From contig JAIVEQ010000001.1 of the NCBI GenBank assembly GCA_023838465.1, forward strand, positions 62,001 to 126,000: a DNA stretch of 64,000 bases, written 5' to 3'. The translations under genes were made by a program, and so were the position numbers. Below the pieces are notes generated by a model, which saw only the letters and a program-made list of their open reading frames with translations, had not been told where the DNA came from and searched no databases. Source of the DNA: Candidatus Thiodiazotropha sp. (GTDB lineage: Bacteria; Pseudomonadota; Gammaproteobacteria; Chromatiales; Chromatiaceae). Positions within the stretch are counted from its first letter, which is position 1. The number at the start of each line of letters is the position of its first letter. Positions 42,999-51,572 of this stretch are shown here, piece after piece.

Positions 42999-44420
42999 AT
43001 GTCTGACCCTATTGTTGCGTTATTCATGCTGGCGATCTTTCTGTTCATCATCCTGCTTGGTTTCCCGGTTGCCTTTACCCTGATGGCCATGGGTATCGGC
43101 TTCGGCTACTACGCCTATTTCGATGCCGACCGCATGTGGCGTGCCTATAACAAGGCGGTTGCAGCAGACGCGGATCAGTTGACACAGATCCAGCTATGGA
43201 TTGATGGCCTGTTCAATAATCGGATCTTCGACCTGTTCGTCAATCAGACCTATTCGGTCATGGCGAATGATGTACTGACGGCTGTGCCGCTGTTCCTGTT
43301 TATGGGCTATATCGTTGAGCGCGCAAATATCGTAGCCAGGCTGTTCCATACCCTGAATATCGCTGCCAGGAACATTCCCGGTTCGATGGCTGTGGCCGCC
43401 CTGATCACCTGCACCTTGTTCGCTACAGCAACTGGTATCGTCGGCGCCGTGGTGACTCTGATGGGGCTGCTTGCCTTCCCGGCAATGCTCAAGGCCCGTT
43501 ACAACACCAGCCTGGCTGCCGGTGTCATCTGCGCAGGCGGCACTTTGGGTATACTGATCCCGCCATCGATCATGCTGATTGTCTATGCCGCAGCTTCTGG
43601 TATCTCGATTGTAAAGCTCTATGCTGGTGCTCTGTTCCCTGGCTTACTATTGGCTGGTTTGTACGTCAGCTATGTCGTAGTGCGCTCGGCACTGCAACCG
43701 CAACTGGCGCCTAAGCCGACCAAGGAAGAGATCGGAGATATCTCACCCGGCCAGATTTTCTGGCAGTTGCTGACCTCGTTCTTCCCTCTCGCGTTTCTGA
43801 TCCTGGCGGTGCTTGGCGCCATCCTGTTTGGTCTGGCGACGCCCTCCGAAGCGGCTGCTGTAGGTGCACTGGGCGGCTTGCTGCTGACCTTCGCCTATCG
43901 CGCCTTTACCTGGCAGCGCCTGCGCGAATCCGTCTATCTTACGGTACGCACTACCTCGATGGTCTGCTGGCTGTTCGTCGGCTCATGGACCTTCTCGTCG
44001 GTGTTCTCCTATCTCGGTGGCGAACAGATCATCAGTGAGTTCGTTACCAGTCTGGATATCTCACCGATCACCTTCCTGCTGTTGGCCCAGGTGATCATAT
44101 TCATCCTCGGCTGGCCACTGGAGTGGTCTGAAATTATTATCATTTTTGTGCCGATCTTTCTGCCGTTGTTACCCCATTTCGGCATAGATCCGCTGTTCTT
44201 CGGCATCCTGGTCGCACTTAATCTGCAGACCTCTTTCCTGACCCCGCCAATGGCGATGTCGGCCTATTACCTCAAAGGCATAGCACCGCCTCAGGTACAG
44301 CTAAACGAGATTTTCAAGGGCAACTATCCGTTCCTGGCGATGGTGGTGTTCGCTATGGTCATTCTGTACCAGTTTCCACAGATCGCATTTTGGCTGCCGG
44401 ACCAGGTCTATGGGCGTTAA
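42999..44420 (+). CDS. TRAP transporter large permease (DctM)
   Basis: The 473-residue protein has about twelve membrane segments and the DctM family pattern (GILIPPSIMLIVYA, LATPSEAAAVGALGG, LQTSFLTPPMAMSAYYLKG). It moves the substrate with sodium ions. The loop at about residues 45-70, DADRMWRAYNKAVAADADQL, is longer than in classic DctM and fits the large TakM-like class. Its last 11 bases overlap the first frame of the amidase gene. Confidence 0.93.
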   Translation: MSDPIVALFMLAIFLFIILLGFPVAFTLMAMGIGFGYYAYFDADRMWRAYNKAVAADADQLTQIQLWIDGLFNNRIFDLFVNQTYSVMANDVLTAVPLFLFMGYIVERANIVARLFHTLNIAARNIPGSMAVAALITCTLFATATGIVGAVVTLMGLLAFPAMLKARYNTSLAAGVICAGGTLGILIPPSIMLIVYAAASGISIVKLYAGALFPGLLLAGLYVSYVVVRSALQPQLAPKPTKEEIGDISPGQIFWQLLTSFFPLAFLILAVLGAILFGLATPSEAAAVGALGGLLLTFAYRAFTWQRLRESVYLTVRTTSMVCWLFVGSWTFSSVFSYLGGEQIISEFVTSLDISPITFLLLAQVIIFILGWPLEWSEIIIIFVPIFLPLLPHFGIDPLFFGILVALNLQTSFLTPPMAMSAYYLKGIAPPQVQLNEIFKGNYPFLAMVVFAMVILYQFPQIAFWLPDQVYGR

Positions 44421-45765
44421 AGAGCCACTGATCAGCAGCAACATGACCGATCAGGCAGATCTGACCGCATTGGCTTTGCGTGAACGCCTTTCCAGCGGAG
44501 CACTCAGTGCGGTCGAGCTAATCACCAATTGTCTGCAGCGAATTAATGCACGCGAAGCGTCAATCCGGGCCTGGACCAGCGTGAACGAGGAACTGGCATT
44601 GATCCAGGCCAGGATGCTTGATGAGTATCGCCAGACAGGGCGCCCCCTCGGGACCTTGCACGGGCTGCCAGTGGGGATCAAGGACATCATCGATACCCAT
44701 GATCTGCCAACCGAGAATGGTAACGCGCTCGATAGCGGAAGACGACCGACCGAGGATGCCTGGCTGGTTGCCCGTCTACGTGCAGCCGGTGCGATTATTC
44801 CGGGCAAGACAGTGACGACGGAGTGTGCCTATCTGGCGCCTGCCAAAACACGCAACCCACATAATCCGGAGCACACACCGGGAGGATCATCGTCCGGCTC
44901 TGCGGCAGCAGTAGCCAGCGGCATGGTGCCGTTTGCGGTGGGTACGCAGACCGGCGGCTCGGTTATCCGGCCCGCCTCTTTTTGCGGCATTGTCGGCTTC
45001 AAACCGAGCTTCGGCATGATCCCGCGTAGCGGTGTGTTGCGTACCTCAAGGCAACTCGACACAGTCGGTACCTTCGGTCGCACTATCGAAGATGCTGCCC
45101 TGCTCGCTGATGTACTTGCCGGTCACGACCTGGCTGATCCAGACACCATGCCAATGGCTCAGCCTCGACTTCTTGAAACTGCACTGACCAACCCACCGGT
45201 GACGCCACAGCTTGCATTCATCAAATCACCCGCATGGTCAGATATCGAGCCCGACTGTGCTGAAGGATTCGCTGAACTTGTCGATGTGCTTGGTGAACAT
45301 TGCGACGCATTTGAGCTGCCGGGAATATTCGATGAAGGGGCAAAGGCCCAGCGTCGTATCATGTTGACCGAGATGGCCCATAATCTCCGTCACTACTATG
45401 ATCGGGGTGCTGACAAATTAGCCGCAGAAACCTGTGCTGCGATCGAAGAGGGCCGGACAATAAGTGCAGTTGACTATCTTGCTGCCATAGCGTGGCGGGA
45501 TACCCTCTATGCTGGGCTGGAGGAGATTTTTGATCGCTACGATGCGGTCATTACACCGGCAGCTCCGGGTGAGGCACCGGTTGGTCACAGCAGCACCGGT
45601 AGCGCCGCATTCAATGTACTATGGTCACTCACTGGCGTGCCGGCTATCACTCTGCCACTGCTGACCGGCCGACGAGGTCTGCCAGTCGGTGTACAGCTGA
45701 TCGGACGACGTAATGATGATGCACGCCTGCTACGTACTGCGCGCTGGTTGATCAGACAGATCTGA
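44410..45765 (+). CDS. Amidase-signature family hydrolase
   Basis: The 451-residue protein has the Ser-cisSer-Lys triad of the amidase signature family: lysine in GLPVGIKDIID, the serines in GGSSSGSAAAVASG, and GTQTGGSVIRPASFCG. The family hydrolyses amide bonds. The start at 44410 overlaps dctM by 11 bases; the ATG at 44443 is also possible and would shorten it by 11 residues. Position at the end of a TRAP operon suggests it hydrolyses the imported compound or a derivative. The substrate is unknown. Confidence 0.9.
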   Translation: MGVKEPLISSNMTDQADLTALALRERLSSGALSAVELITNCLQRINAREASIRAWTSVNEELALIQARMLDEYRQTGRPLGTLHGLPVGIKDIIDTHDLPTENGNALDSGRRPTEDAWLVARLRAAGAIIPGKTVTTECAYLAPAKTRNPHNPEHTPGGSSSGSAAAVASGMVPFAVGTQTGGSVIRPASFCGIVGFKPSFGMIPRSGVLRTSRQLDTVGTFGRTIEDAALLADVLAGHDLADPDTMPMAQPRLLETALTNPPVTPQLAFIKSPAWSDIEPDCAEGFAELVDVLGEHCDAFELPGIFDEGAKAQRRIMLTEMAHNLRHYYDRGADKLAAETCAAIEEGRTISAVDYLAAIAWRDTLYAGLEEIFDRYDAVITPAAPGEAPVGHSSTGSAAFNVLWSLTGVPAITLPLLTGRRGLPVGVQLIGRRNDDARLLRTARWLIRQI

Positions 45766-45779
45766 GGAAGATACGAGAG

Positions 45780-45935
45780 ATGACAGACAAGATCATGGCA
45801 ATTACGGCATTGGTGACAATGATCGTCTTCCTGGCAGTGGTTGCGTATTTTGTTCCGGATATCGATCTGATCATCGTCATCATCCTGGTTTCAGCAATGG
45901 CTATCTACGATTTCTGGAAAACCTTACGCAACTAA
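45780..45935 (+). CDS. Small two-helix membrane protein
   Basis: A 51-residue frame follows the amidase by 14 bases, with GAGGAAG before the ATG. The product has two hydrophobic helices (about 6-25 and 29-44) around the turn VPDIDL, and ends FWKTLRN. I do not recognise the family. Position suggests it belongs to the TRAP-amidase transcript. Confidence 0.6.
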   Translation: MTDKIMAITALVTMIVFLAVVAYFVPDIDLIIVIILVSAMAIYDFWKTLRN

Positions 45936-46062
45936 AAATGCACTCTTTTCCCTAGATTTGGCATCAAGCACGGTAATTCCAGTCATTCAACCTGATAGCC
46001 TTTACTTACCGCCTTGGTAACCCGTGTAAATTGGCTGAAAAGTTCATATATAAAATTTCCCG

Positions 46063-46111
46063 TTGACATAGCACTTTTTTAGACTTCAATAAATCAAGTG
46101 ATCTATTGATT
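46063..46111 (+). promoter_or_regulatory. Probable promoter of the redox operon, with inverted repeat
   Basis: TTGACA (46063-46068) is a perfect -35 box; TTCAAT follows after 16 bases (46085-46090) and matches four of six -10 positions. AATCAA-(8 bases)-TTGATT (46092-46111) is an inverted repeat near the expected transcription start and could bind a regulator. The next gene starts at 46208. Confidence 0.4.
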
Positions 46112-46207
46112 AAAAGAGGGTATGTGCAGGCTAAAGGGATGACCCTGTGGAACCTGGAACTGCATTTGGTCAGTCACACAACACCTTAAATCCAACAGGA
46201 AATCGTC

Positions 46208-46552
46208 ATGGACGTACTCATTATTTTGAATGACCCCCCTTATGGGACAGAACGCAGCTATAACGGCCTGCGTCTGGCCAAGGCATTGATCCATAAAGCG
46301 TCGAAGATCACGGTATTTCTGATTGCCGACGCCGTAGCCTGTGCAAAACGCGGACAGAAGGTGCCGCAAGGATTCTACAATATGGAATTGATGCTCAACG
46401 CCGTCATACGCAAAGGAGAGGTACTGCTTTGCGGTACCTGTATGGATGCTCGCGGCATCACCGATGAAGATATTGCCGTGGGAGCCCGGCGCAGCACCAT
46501 GCAGGCTCTGGCCGAACGCACATTAGCAGCAGATAAAGTACTGGTTTTCTAG
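46208..46552 (+). CDS. DsrE-family protein
   Basis: The 114-residue protein has the DsrE/TusD-like fold pattern (MDVLIILNDPPYGTERSYNG, then VFLIADAVACAKRG) and the motif LLCGTCMDARGI, where the cysteines could carry sulfur. DsrE-type proteins take part in sulfur relay or persulfide handling. It precedes the polyferredoxin-flavoprotein fusion gene by 39 bases, so it is probably the first gene of the redox operon. Confidence 0.82.
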   Translation: MDVLIILNDPPYGTERSYNGLRLAKALIHKASKITVFLIADAVACAKRGQKVPQGFYNMELMLNAVIRKGEVLLCGTCMDARGITDEDIAVGARRSTMQALAERTLAADKVLVF

Positions 46553-46591
46553 AAATAGGGGAATGTCAGTAAAACCGGCAAAAGCACACCC

Positions 46592-48928
46592 ATGAATCCA
46601 GTCATTCAACAAGCATCCCTCCTGACATACAGCGCCCGACCCAGTGGGGCGACACTTCAGGATACCTTGCCGGGTCGTTATCGCTGGTGGGTCATGGCAA
46701 TCGCAATGGCCGCCTTCACCCTGGCCTTCCTTGGCTGGCTGAACGAGTCCTGGCTCTATCTGTACGAGAGTCCGATCTGGCTCAACCGCTTTACCGAATA
46801 TGCCATTATCCTGGTATTTGGCCTTTGGCGTATTCGTGCGGAAAAGAATCCTTATACCCGCAAACGGCTGATCATTCTGGTAACGGTGGTCACCGCCTTC
46901 TGGTGGCTGATCCCCTGGCTCTCGCCGATGTTCGAGCCCTATACCGGTTACGTTTGGAGTCAGCCGGTATTTCCTGCCCTGCACACACCGGGGACCCTTA
47001 CCTTTTTTCTCGTCCTGCTGCTGGTTTTTCTTTTTGGGCGGCGGATCATTTGTGGCTTCGGCTGCCCCTGTGTGGGCATTCGCGAGACCGTGGGCTTTCC
47101 GTTCCGCCGTTTCTCCCTGCGCAGTGATTGGGCCTGGCGCCTGCGCCATAGCAAATGGTTCTTCTTTACTTGGTACCTAGGGGTTATGGTGGCCACCCAA
47201 TTCCCGCCCAATGCCTGGACCGCGAGCTTGGTCGGCATGTTCGGTCTGGTGGTTGCGCTCACCTACTTCGGCAGTTTTTTCATTATTCCGATCACGGGCA
47301 ACCGCTTCTACTGCCGCTACCTCTGTCCCTATGGTGCCACCTTCGGCCTGCTCAATCATGCCGGTTTTTATGGCATAGAGATGGACACCCAACGGTGCGT
47401 CGATTGCCAGCGTTGTGAACAAGTCTGCGACATGGGCATCCCGGTCTGGCGACAAGGCAAAATGACAGGAAAAGTCACCGGCCTCGAGGACTGCATGGGT
47501 TGTGCCCGCTGCATTATCTCCTGTCCCACCGATGCGTTGGCAATTCGTGATGTGCGCAATTTATTTCGACCCTCTCTGCGTCAGGATGCCAGCTATCTGC
47601 TTAAGCGTAAGCAAAAGGTATCTGAACCCCGGATAGAACCTGCCCATCGTCCATCGGCTGTGCGTTTAACCGATTGGAACGAGACAGAGCAATCTCTCTC
47701 ATTGGGAGAACTGAAACTTCAAGCCGAACGCTGCCTCGATTGTGGCGTTCCCGGTTGTCGCAATGCCTGCCCGCTGGGTAACTTTATCCCTGACTGGTTG
47801 GAAGCCGCTGCCCGGGGGGACTGGAAGCAGGCCGGCGACCTCGTTCACTCCACCTCGCCATTGCCGGAAGTGTGCGGCAGAATCTGTCCTCAGCATCGCT
47901 TGTGTGAAGGTGCCTGTACGCGCAGCAAAATGGAAGGTGCTGTCACCATCGGTGCGGTTGAGCGAACTATTGCAAACCGGGCACTGGATGCAGGTTGGCG
48001 ACCGATCACACCGGTACGCCGTACCGACCACAGGGTGGCAGTCATTGGTGCAGGCCCTGCAGGATTGAGTTGTGCTGAACGTCTGAATCGTTCGGGCGTA
48101 GAAGTCACTGTCTATGATCGCTCGAACAAGATCGGTGGCCTGCTCCAGACAGGCGTTCCATCATTTAAACTTGATAAGTCTCTGCTGGATCGTCGACAAG
48201 CAATACTGGAGCAGGCAGGTATCCATTTCGTGCTTAACACCTTGGTGGACAAGGCCATGTTATCCACGCTGCTTGAAAATAATGATGCGATTTTTCTGGG
48301 CCTGGGTGCACAGAAAGCGCGAACCATAGAATTGCCAGGGCAGACGCTCCCAGGTGTTGAGCAGGCCCTCGGCTGGCTGGAAAAAAATAACGCAAGCGAA
48401 AGAGAGTCATTGGAGGGACAGCAGGTACTGGTCCTCGGGGGCGGTGATACCGCGATGGATTGTGCCCGATCAGCATTGCGCCTGGGTGCTGAGGTTACTA
48501 TTGCCTATCGGGGCTCCGTTGGCTGTCTGCGCGCATCACCCAAGGAGATCACGCTGACCCGTGAGGAGGGGGGGCGGTTCGTATTGGAACACACCCCAAC
48601 CAGATGCGAGGGTACAAAACAGGTCGCTGGTGTATGTTTTGATACACCCAGCGGCAAACAGGTCATTGATGCCAACCTAGTACTTCTCGCCCTGGGCCAA
48701 CAAGCCACCCCACCACCTTGGCTGACCGATTTCGACATTGCTACAGAGCCCCATGGAAATATTCATGTGGATACCCAGGGTTGCACCACGCACCCCAAAA
48801 TCTGGGCCGGCGGAGACAACACGCTGGGCCCCAATCTCGCCGTCAACGCCATGGCTGCCGGTCGTAAAGCAGCTGAAGGGATGCTTGCCAGTTTCAGCGT
48901 CTTGAAACACTTACGGAGGAGAGCATGA
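46592..48928 (+). CDS. Membrane polyferredoxin fused to GltD-like NAD(P) flavoprotein
   Basis: The 778-residue protein joins two parts. Residues 1-340 resemble NapH/FixG: about six membrane helices, CGFGCPCVGIRE and CRYLCPYGATFG, then two 4Fe-4S motifs (CVDCQRCEQVC, CMGCARCIISC). Residues 365-778 resemble the small subunit of glutamate synthase (GltD) and NfnB-type flavoproteins: ERCLDCGVPGCRNACPLGN for further Fe-S clusters, AVIGAGPAGLSCAERL for FAD, VLVLGGGDTAMDCA for NAD(P)H, and WAGGDNTLGPNLAVNAMAAG. The fusion could pass electrons between NAD(P)H or ferredoxin and the membrane quinone pool or periplasmic cytochromes. It overlaps the next start by four bases (ATGA). Confidence 0.85.
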   Translation: MNPVIQQASLLTYSARPSGATLQDTLPGRYRWWVMAIAMAAFTLAFLGWLNESWLYLYESPIWLNRFTEYAIILVFGLWRIRAEKNPYTRKRLIILVTVVTAFWWLIPWLSPMFEPYTGYVWSQPVFPALHTPGTLTFFLVLLLVFLFGRRIICGFGCPCVGIRETVGFPFRRFSLRSDWAWRLRHSKWFFFTWYLGVMVATQFPPNAWTASLVGMFGLVVALTYFGSFFIIPITGNRFYCRYLCPYGATFGLLNHAGFYGIEMDTQRCVDCQRCEQVCDMGIPVWRQGKMTGKVTGLEDCMGCARCIISCPTDALAIRDVRNLFRPSLRQDASYLLKRKQKVSEPRIEPAHRPSAVRLTDWNETEQSLSLGELKLQAERCLDCGVPGCRNACPLGNFIPDWLEAAARGDWKQAGDLVHSTSPLPEVCGRICPQHRLCEGACTRSKMEGAVTIGAVERTIANRALDAGWRPITPVRRTDHRVAVIGAGPAGLSCAERLNRSGVEVTVYDRSNKIGGLLQTGVPSFKLDKSLLDRRQAILEQAGIHFVLNTLVDKAMLSTLLENNDAIFLGLGAQKARTIELPGQTLPGVEQALGWLEKNNASERESLEGQQVLVLGGGDTAMDCARSALRLGAEVTIAYRGSVGCLRASPKEITLTREEGGRFVLEHTPTRCEGTKQVAGVCFDTPSGKQVIDANLVLLALGQQATPPPWLTDFDIATEPHGNIHVDTQGCTTHPKIWAGGDNTLGPNLAVNAMAAGRKAAEGMLASFSVLKHLRRRA

Positions 48929-49449
48929 AGCGGACAGTCCTTCTGCTCATGTTCCTATTTATGCCACTGCCTGTCGCCGCAAGCCACACCTGGGCCGATA
49001 TCGATCTGTGTGAAGTATATAAAGACAAGCTTCCGCCAAGTCTTACTGCAGAGTCACTTCCTGAGGCACATTCTCCAGGTGCAGCGTTACTTAACCAATT
49101 CTGTACCCAATGCCACAACCTGCCGGGACCTGATCGTCACACAGCAGCCGAGTGGAGTGATCTAGTATCAAATATGTTCGTGTTAATGGATGTCGCCAAT
49201 CGTTTTGGGGGATTGTTGGGCAAAGTCGAGACCATGCAAACACAGGACCAAGAGATACTGCTCGCCTATCTGGAACGCCATGCCACACAATCGACGATCA
49301 GTAAAAGGCTAGCTGACAGTGAAGTAACCGGACAGCCGTGGCTGACGCGCACCCTAGCTTTGCTTCCCTTCCTGCTGTTGACTGGATTGGGTTTGCTGCG
49401 TTGGTGGCGAACCGTCCGATGTGATCGTAAACCATGCGTTATCGATTAA
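48925..49449 (+). CDS. Monohaem c-type cytochrome with C-terminal membrane anchor
   Basis: The 174-residue protein has a signal peptide (residues 1-19) and one haem motif CTQCH (about residue 58) in a small cytochrome domain with methionines in SNMFVLMDV as possible axial ligands. A C-terminal helix (LALLPFLLLTGLGLLRWW) anchors it. It would carry electrons between the membrane flavoprotein fusion and the multihaem proteins encoded next. Its end overlaps the octahaem gene by 16 bases. Confidence 0.85.
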   Translation: MKRTVLLLMFLFMPLPVAASHTWADIDLCEVYKDKLPPSLTAESLPEAHSPGAALLNQFCTQCHNLPGPDRHTAAEWSDLVSNMFVLMDVANRFGGLLGKVETMQTQDQEILLAYLERHATQSTISKRLADSEVTGQPWLTRTLALLPFLLLTGLGLLRWWRTVRCDRKPCVID

Positions 49450-50786
49450 TACTTTTGATACTTCCACTCTTTGCTCTGCTGGCTGTATCAGCAGGCTTTG
49501 CTTATGTGCACTGGAGCAAGGGAGGAACCGGGACGGGTCTCTATTCCCGCTACTGGTCACCCGATCCGGTACAGGGCTATTGGGACCCAGACAATTTCTA
49601 TCAGTCGGTCAAGAGTGTAGAAGGTGTATTCAAAGCAGCGCTTTGTATCCAATGCCACGAGGGGATCACGCCCGGCATTGTCGCCGACTGGCGAGCCAGC
49701 CGCCATGGCCAAAGCGACAATCCCGTCTACTGCAATGACTGCCATGGCAGTGACCATCAACACCTAAGACTACCCACGCCTGAGGTGTGTGGTAATTGCC
49801 ACCAGAAACAGCACGGTGAGTTTAAGGATGAAGCTCGTTATGGATTTCCCAGTCATGTGCTGGCTATGGAACGGGCAGTGGATGCCAAACACTTCGTTGA
49901 CAAACCCAAGGGCGAAGTCCAATCCTGCGTCCAATGCCACTCAGTGGCCACCAAGTGTGACTCCTGCCATACCCGGCACCGTTTCGATGCTGCCGAGGCA
50001 CGTCGCCCTGAGGCCTGCATCACTTGCCATTCAGGGCCTCCCCATCCAGATGACGAAACCTATTTTGCCTCCGCCCACGGCAAACTCTACCTGGCCGAGG
50101 GTAACGACTGGGACTGGTCGAAACCGCTGACCAAGGGCAACTACAAAGCACCCACCTGCGCCTACTGTCACATGGACGGCGGTCGCCACCAGGTAGCCCA
50201 CAAGTCCCTATGGAAATTCGGTCTGCGAGAGGTTAATCCTCACACGTCCAAAAATCAGGTGTTGCGTAAAAACTGGATCAAACTGTGTGGCGATTGTCAC
50301 GAACAGGAAAAGGCAAGGCAGTGGCTGACCGAACTGGACCAGGAGCGCAAACGAGCCTGGCAGAAACTTTATGCGGCAGAGGATATCCTCAAGGATCTGC
50401 GCAGCGACAATCTGCTTCAACCTGCCGCAGGTGAACGACCACCCTATCCCATGGACTGGATGGATCGTCTTTGGCCCAGAGAGCGTATCGGTTTTTTCGA
50501 GGGACAGGCTTCAGCCTTCTACAACGTCTCCGCCATCGAACGTGACTACTTCGAGATGTGGTACTTCGACAATCTGGGTGCCTATAAATCGGCTGCCCAC
50601 GGCAACCAGGCAGGGGTTGAGTCCGGACACCGGAAAATGGCTGCCTCACTGGATCGTATCGAGACCAAAGCCAGCGAGTTGTACCATCTTTCAGATACAG
50701 AGCAGAGGGCGGAAATCACACCTGAAGCTTCACACGAAATTTGGATGAAAGGTGCGTACACCGACTACAATCGGAAGCACAATTGA
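49434..50786 (+). CDS. Octahaem HAO-like cytochrome c
   Basis: The 450-residue protein has an N-terminal signal or anchor helix (residues 5-25) and eight CxxCH motifs: CIQCH, CNDCH, CGNCH, CVQCH, CDSCH, CITCH, CAYCH and CGDCH. The segment CDSCHTRHRFDAAEARRPEA is characteristic of the hydroxylamine oxidoreductase family. HAO relatives oxidise hydroxylamine or hydrazine, while others appear to reduce nitrite or hydroxylamine. Whether the tyrosine that crosslinks to the P460 haem is present cannot be decided by eye, so direction of catalysis is open. Its stop overlaps the next start (TGATG). Confidence 0.88.
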   Translation: MRYRLILLILPLFALLAVSAGFAYVHWSKGGTGTGLYSRYWSPDPVQGYWDPDNFYQSVKSVEGVFKAALCIQCHEGITPGIVADWRASRHGQSDNPVYCNDCHGSDHQHLRLPTPEVCGNCHQKQHGEFKDEARYGFPSHVLAMERAVDAKHFVDKPKGEVQSCVQCHSVATKCDSCHTRHRFDAAEARRPEACITCHSGPPHPDDETYFASAHGKLYLAEGNDWDWSKPLTKGNYKAPTCAYCHMDGGRHQVAHKSLWKFGLREVNPHTSKNQVLRKNWIKLCGDCHEQEKARQWLTELDQERKRAWQKLYAAEDILKDLRSDNLLQPAAGERPPYPMDWMDRLWPRERIGFFEGQASAFYNVSAIERDYFEMWYFDNLGAYKSAAHGNQAGVESGHRKMAASLDRIETKASELYHLSDTEQRAEITPEASHEIWMKGAYTDYNRKHN

Positions 50787-51556
50787 TGGAAAAGACAATC
50801 GCCTATCGGGTAATCTCTTTTGGCTGGCTACCGGGCATACTCTGCCTGGCAGCTCATACCGCCATAGCGGACCAGCAGGTCCCGCCAGGACCCTTTACAG
50901 AGACCGAGTGCATCACCTGTCACACGGAACGAGACCCGGATCTGATCAGACAATGGCGCGAGGGTCCCCACTCAATAGCATCCGATGTCGAATGCGGCAG
51001 CTGTCATGGCGATCGTCATAAGGACTCAGTTCCAAGGGCTAGAAAAGATCAAAGTTGCAGCGGATGCCATGATGGTCCTGTCAGCCACAGTTACACCACA
51101 TCGAAACATGGTGTCATCAATCGCCTCGAAGAGGGCAGACAGGATTGGCAACAACCCTTACAACGCGGTCACTATCGAGCCCCCGGTTGCAGCTACTGCC
51201 ACCTCCATGATGGTGATCATGGTGACACCATGGCGCCTGATCGCGGCCCCGAAATGCGTCAATGGATCTGCTCAGGCTGCCATAGTCCCCGCTATGTTCG
51301 CGAGCAGTTTGCCAATGGAAAACGGCAGCTGGCGATTGCCGACCTCAAGTTGGCAGAGGGTGAAGCATTGATGTCCTCTGCTGTTGAAGGGCTACCTGGT
51401 GTACTACCAAAGTTACAGCAAAATCTGATACAGCACAGGGAAAACGTCCTCCTTGGAGTCGGTCATCAATCTCCGGATTATCAATGGTGGCATGGGCAGC
51501 CGGCTCTTGATGGCGACCTGATCAGAATTCGTGATGCCATTAGCGAATTCCAGTGA
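50786..51556 (+). CDS. Pentahaem c-type cytochrome
   Basis: The start at 50786 overlaps the previous stop by one base and gives 256 residues with a signal peptide ending near AIADQQ. Five haem motifs are present: CITCH, CGSCH, CSGCH, CSYCH and CSGCH. The middle (GHYRAPGCSYCHLHDGDHG) resembles the corresponding part of the octahaem protein (GNYKAPTCAYCHMDGGRH), so the two are probably related by duplication. It is likely an electron-transfer partner or second subunit of the octahaem enzyme. It is the last gene of the operon and is convergent with the antiporter gene. Confidence 0.85.
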   Translation: MEKTIAYRVISFGWLPGILCLAAHTAIADQQVPPGPFTETECITCHTERDPDLIRQWREGPHSIASDVECGSCHGDRHKDSVPRARKDQSCSGCHDGPVSHSYTTSKHGVINRLEEGRQDWQQPLQRGHYRAPGCSYCHLHDGDHGDTMAPDRGPEMRQWICSGCHSPRYVREQFANGKRQLAIADLKLAEGEALMSSAVEGLPGVLPKLQQNLIQHRENVLLGVGHQSPDYQWWHGQPALDGDLIRIRDAISEFQ

Positions 51557-51572
51557 CGCAAGATGTTGTCGG

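Noticed and set aside
46092..46111. FNR box upstream of the redox operon
   Set aside because: The FNR consensus is TTGAT-N4-ATCAA; here the arms are in the opposite order, so it is listed only as an unspecified inverted repeat.
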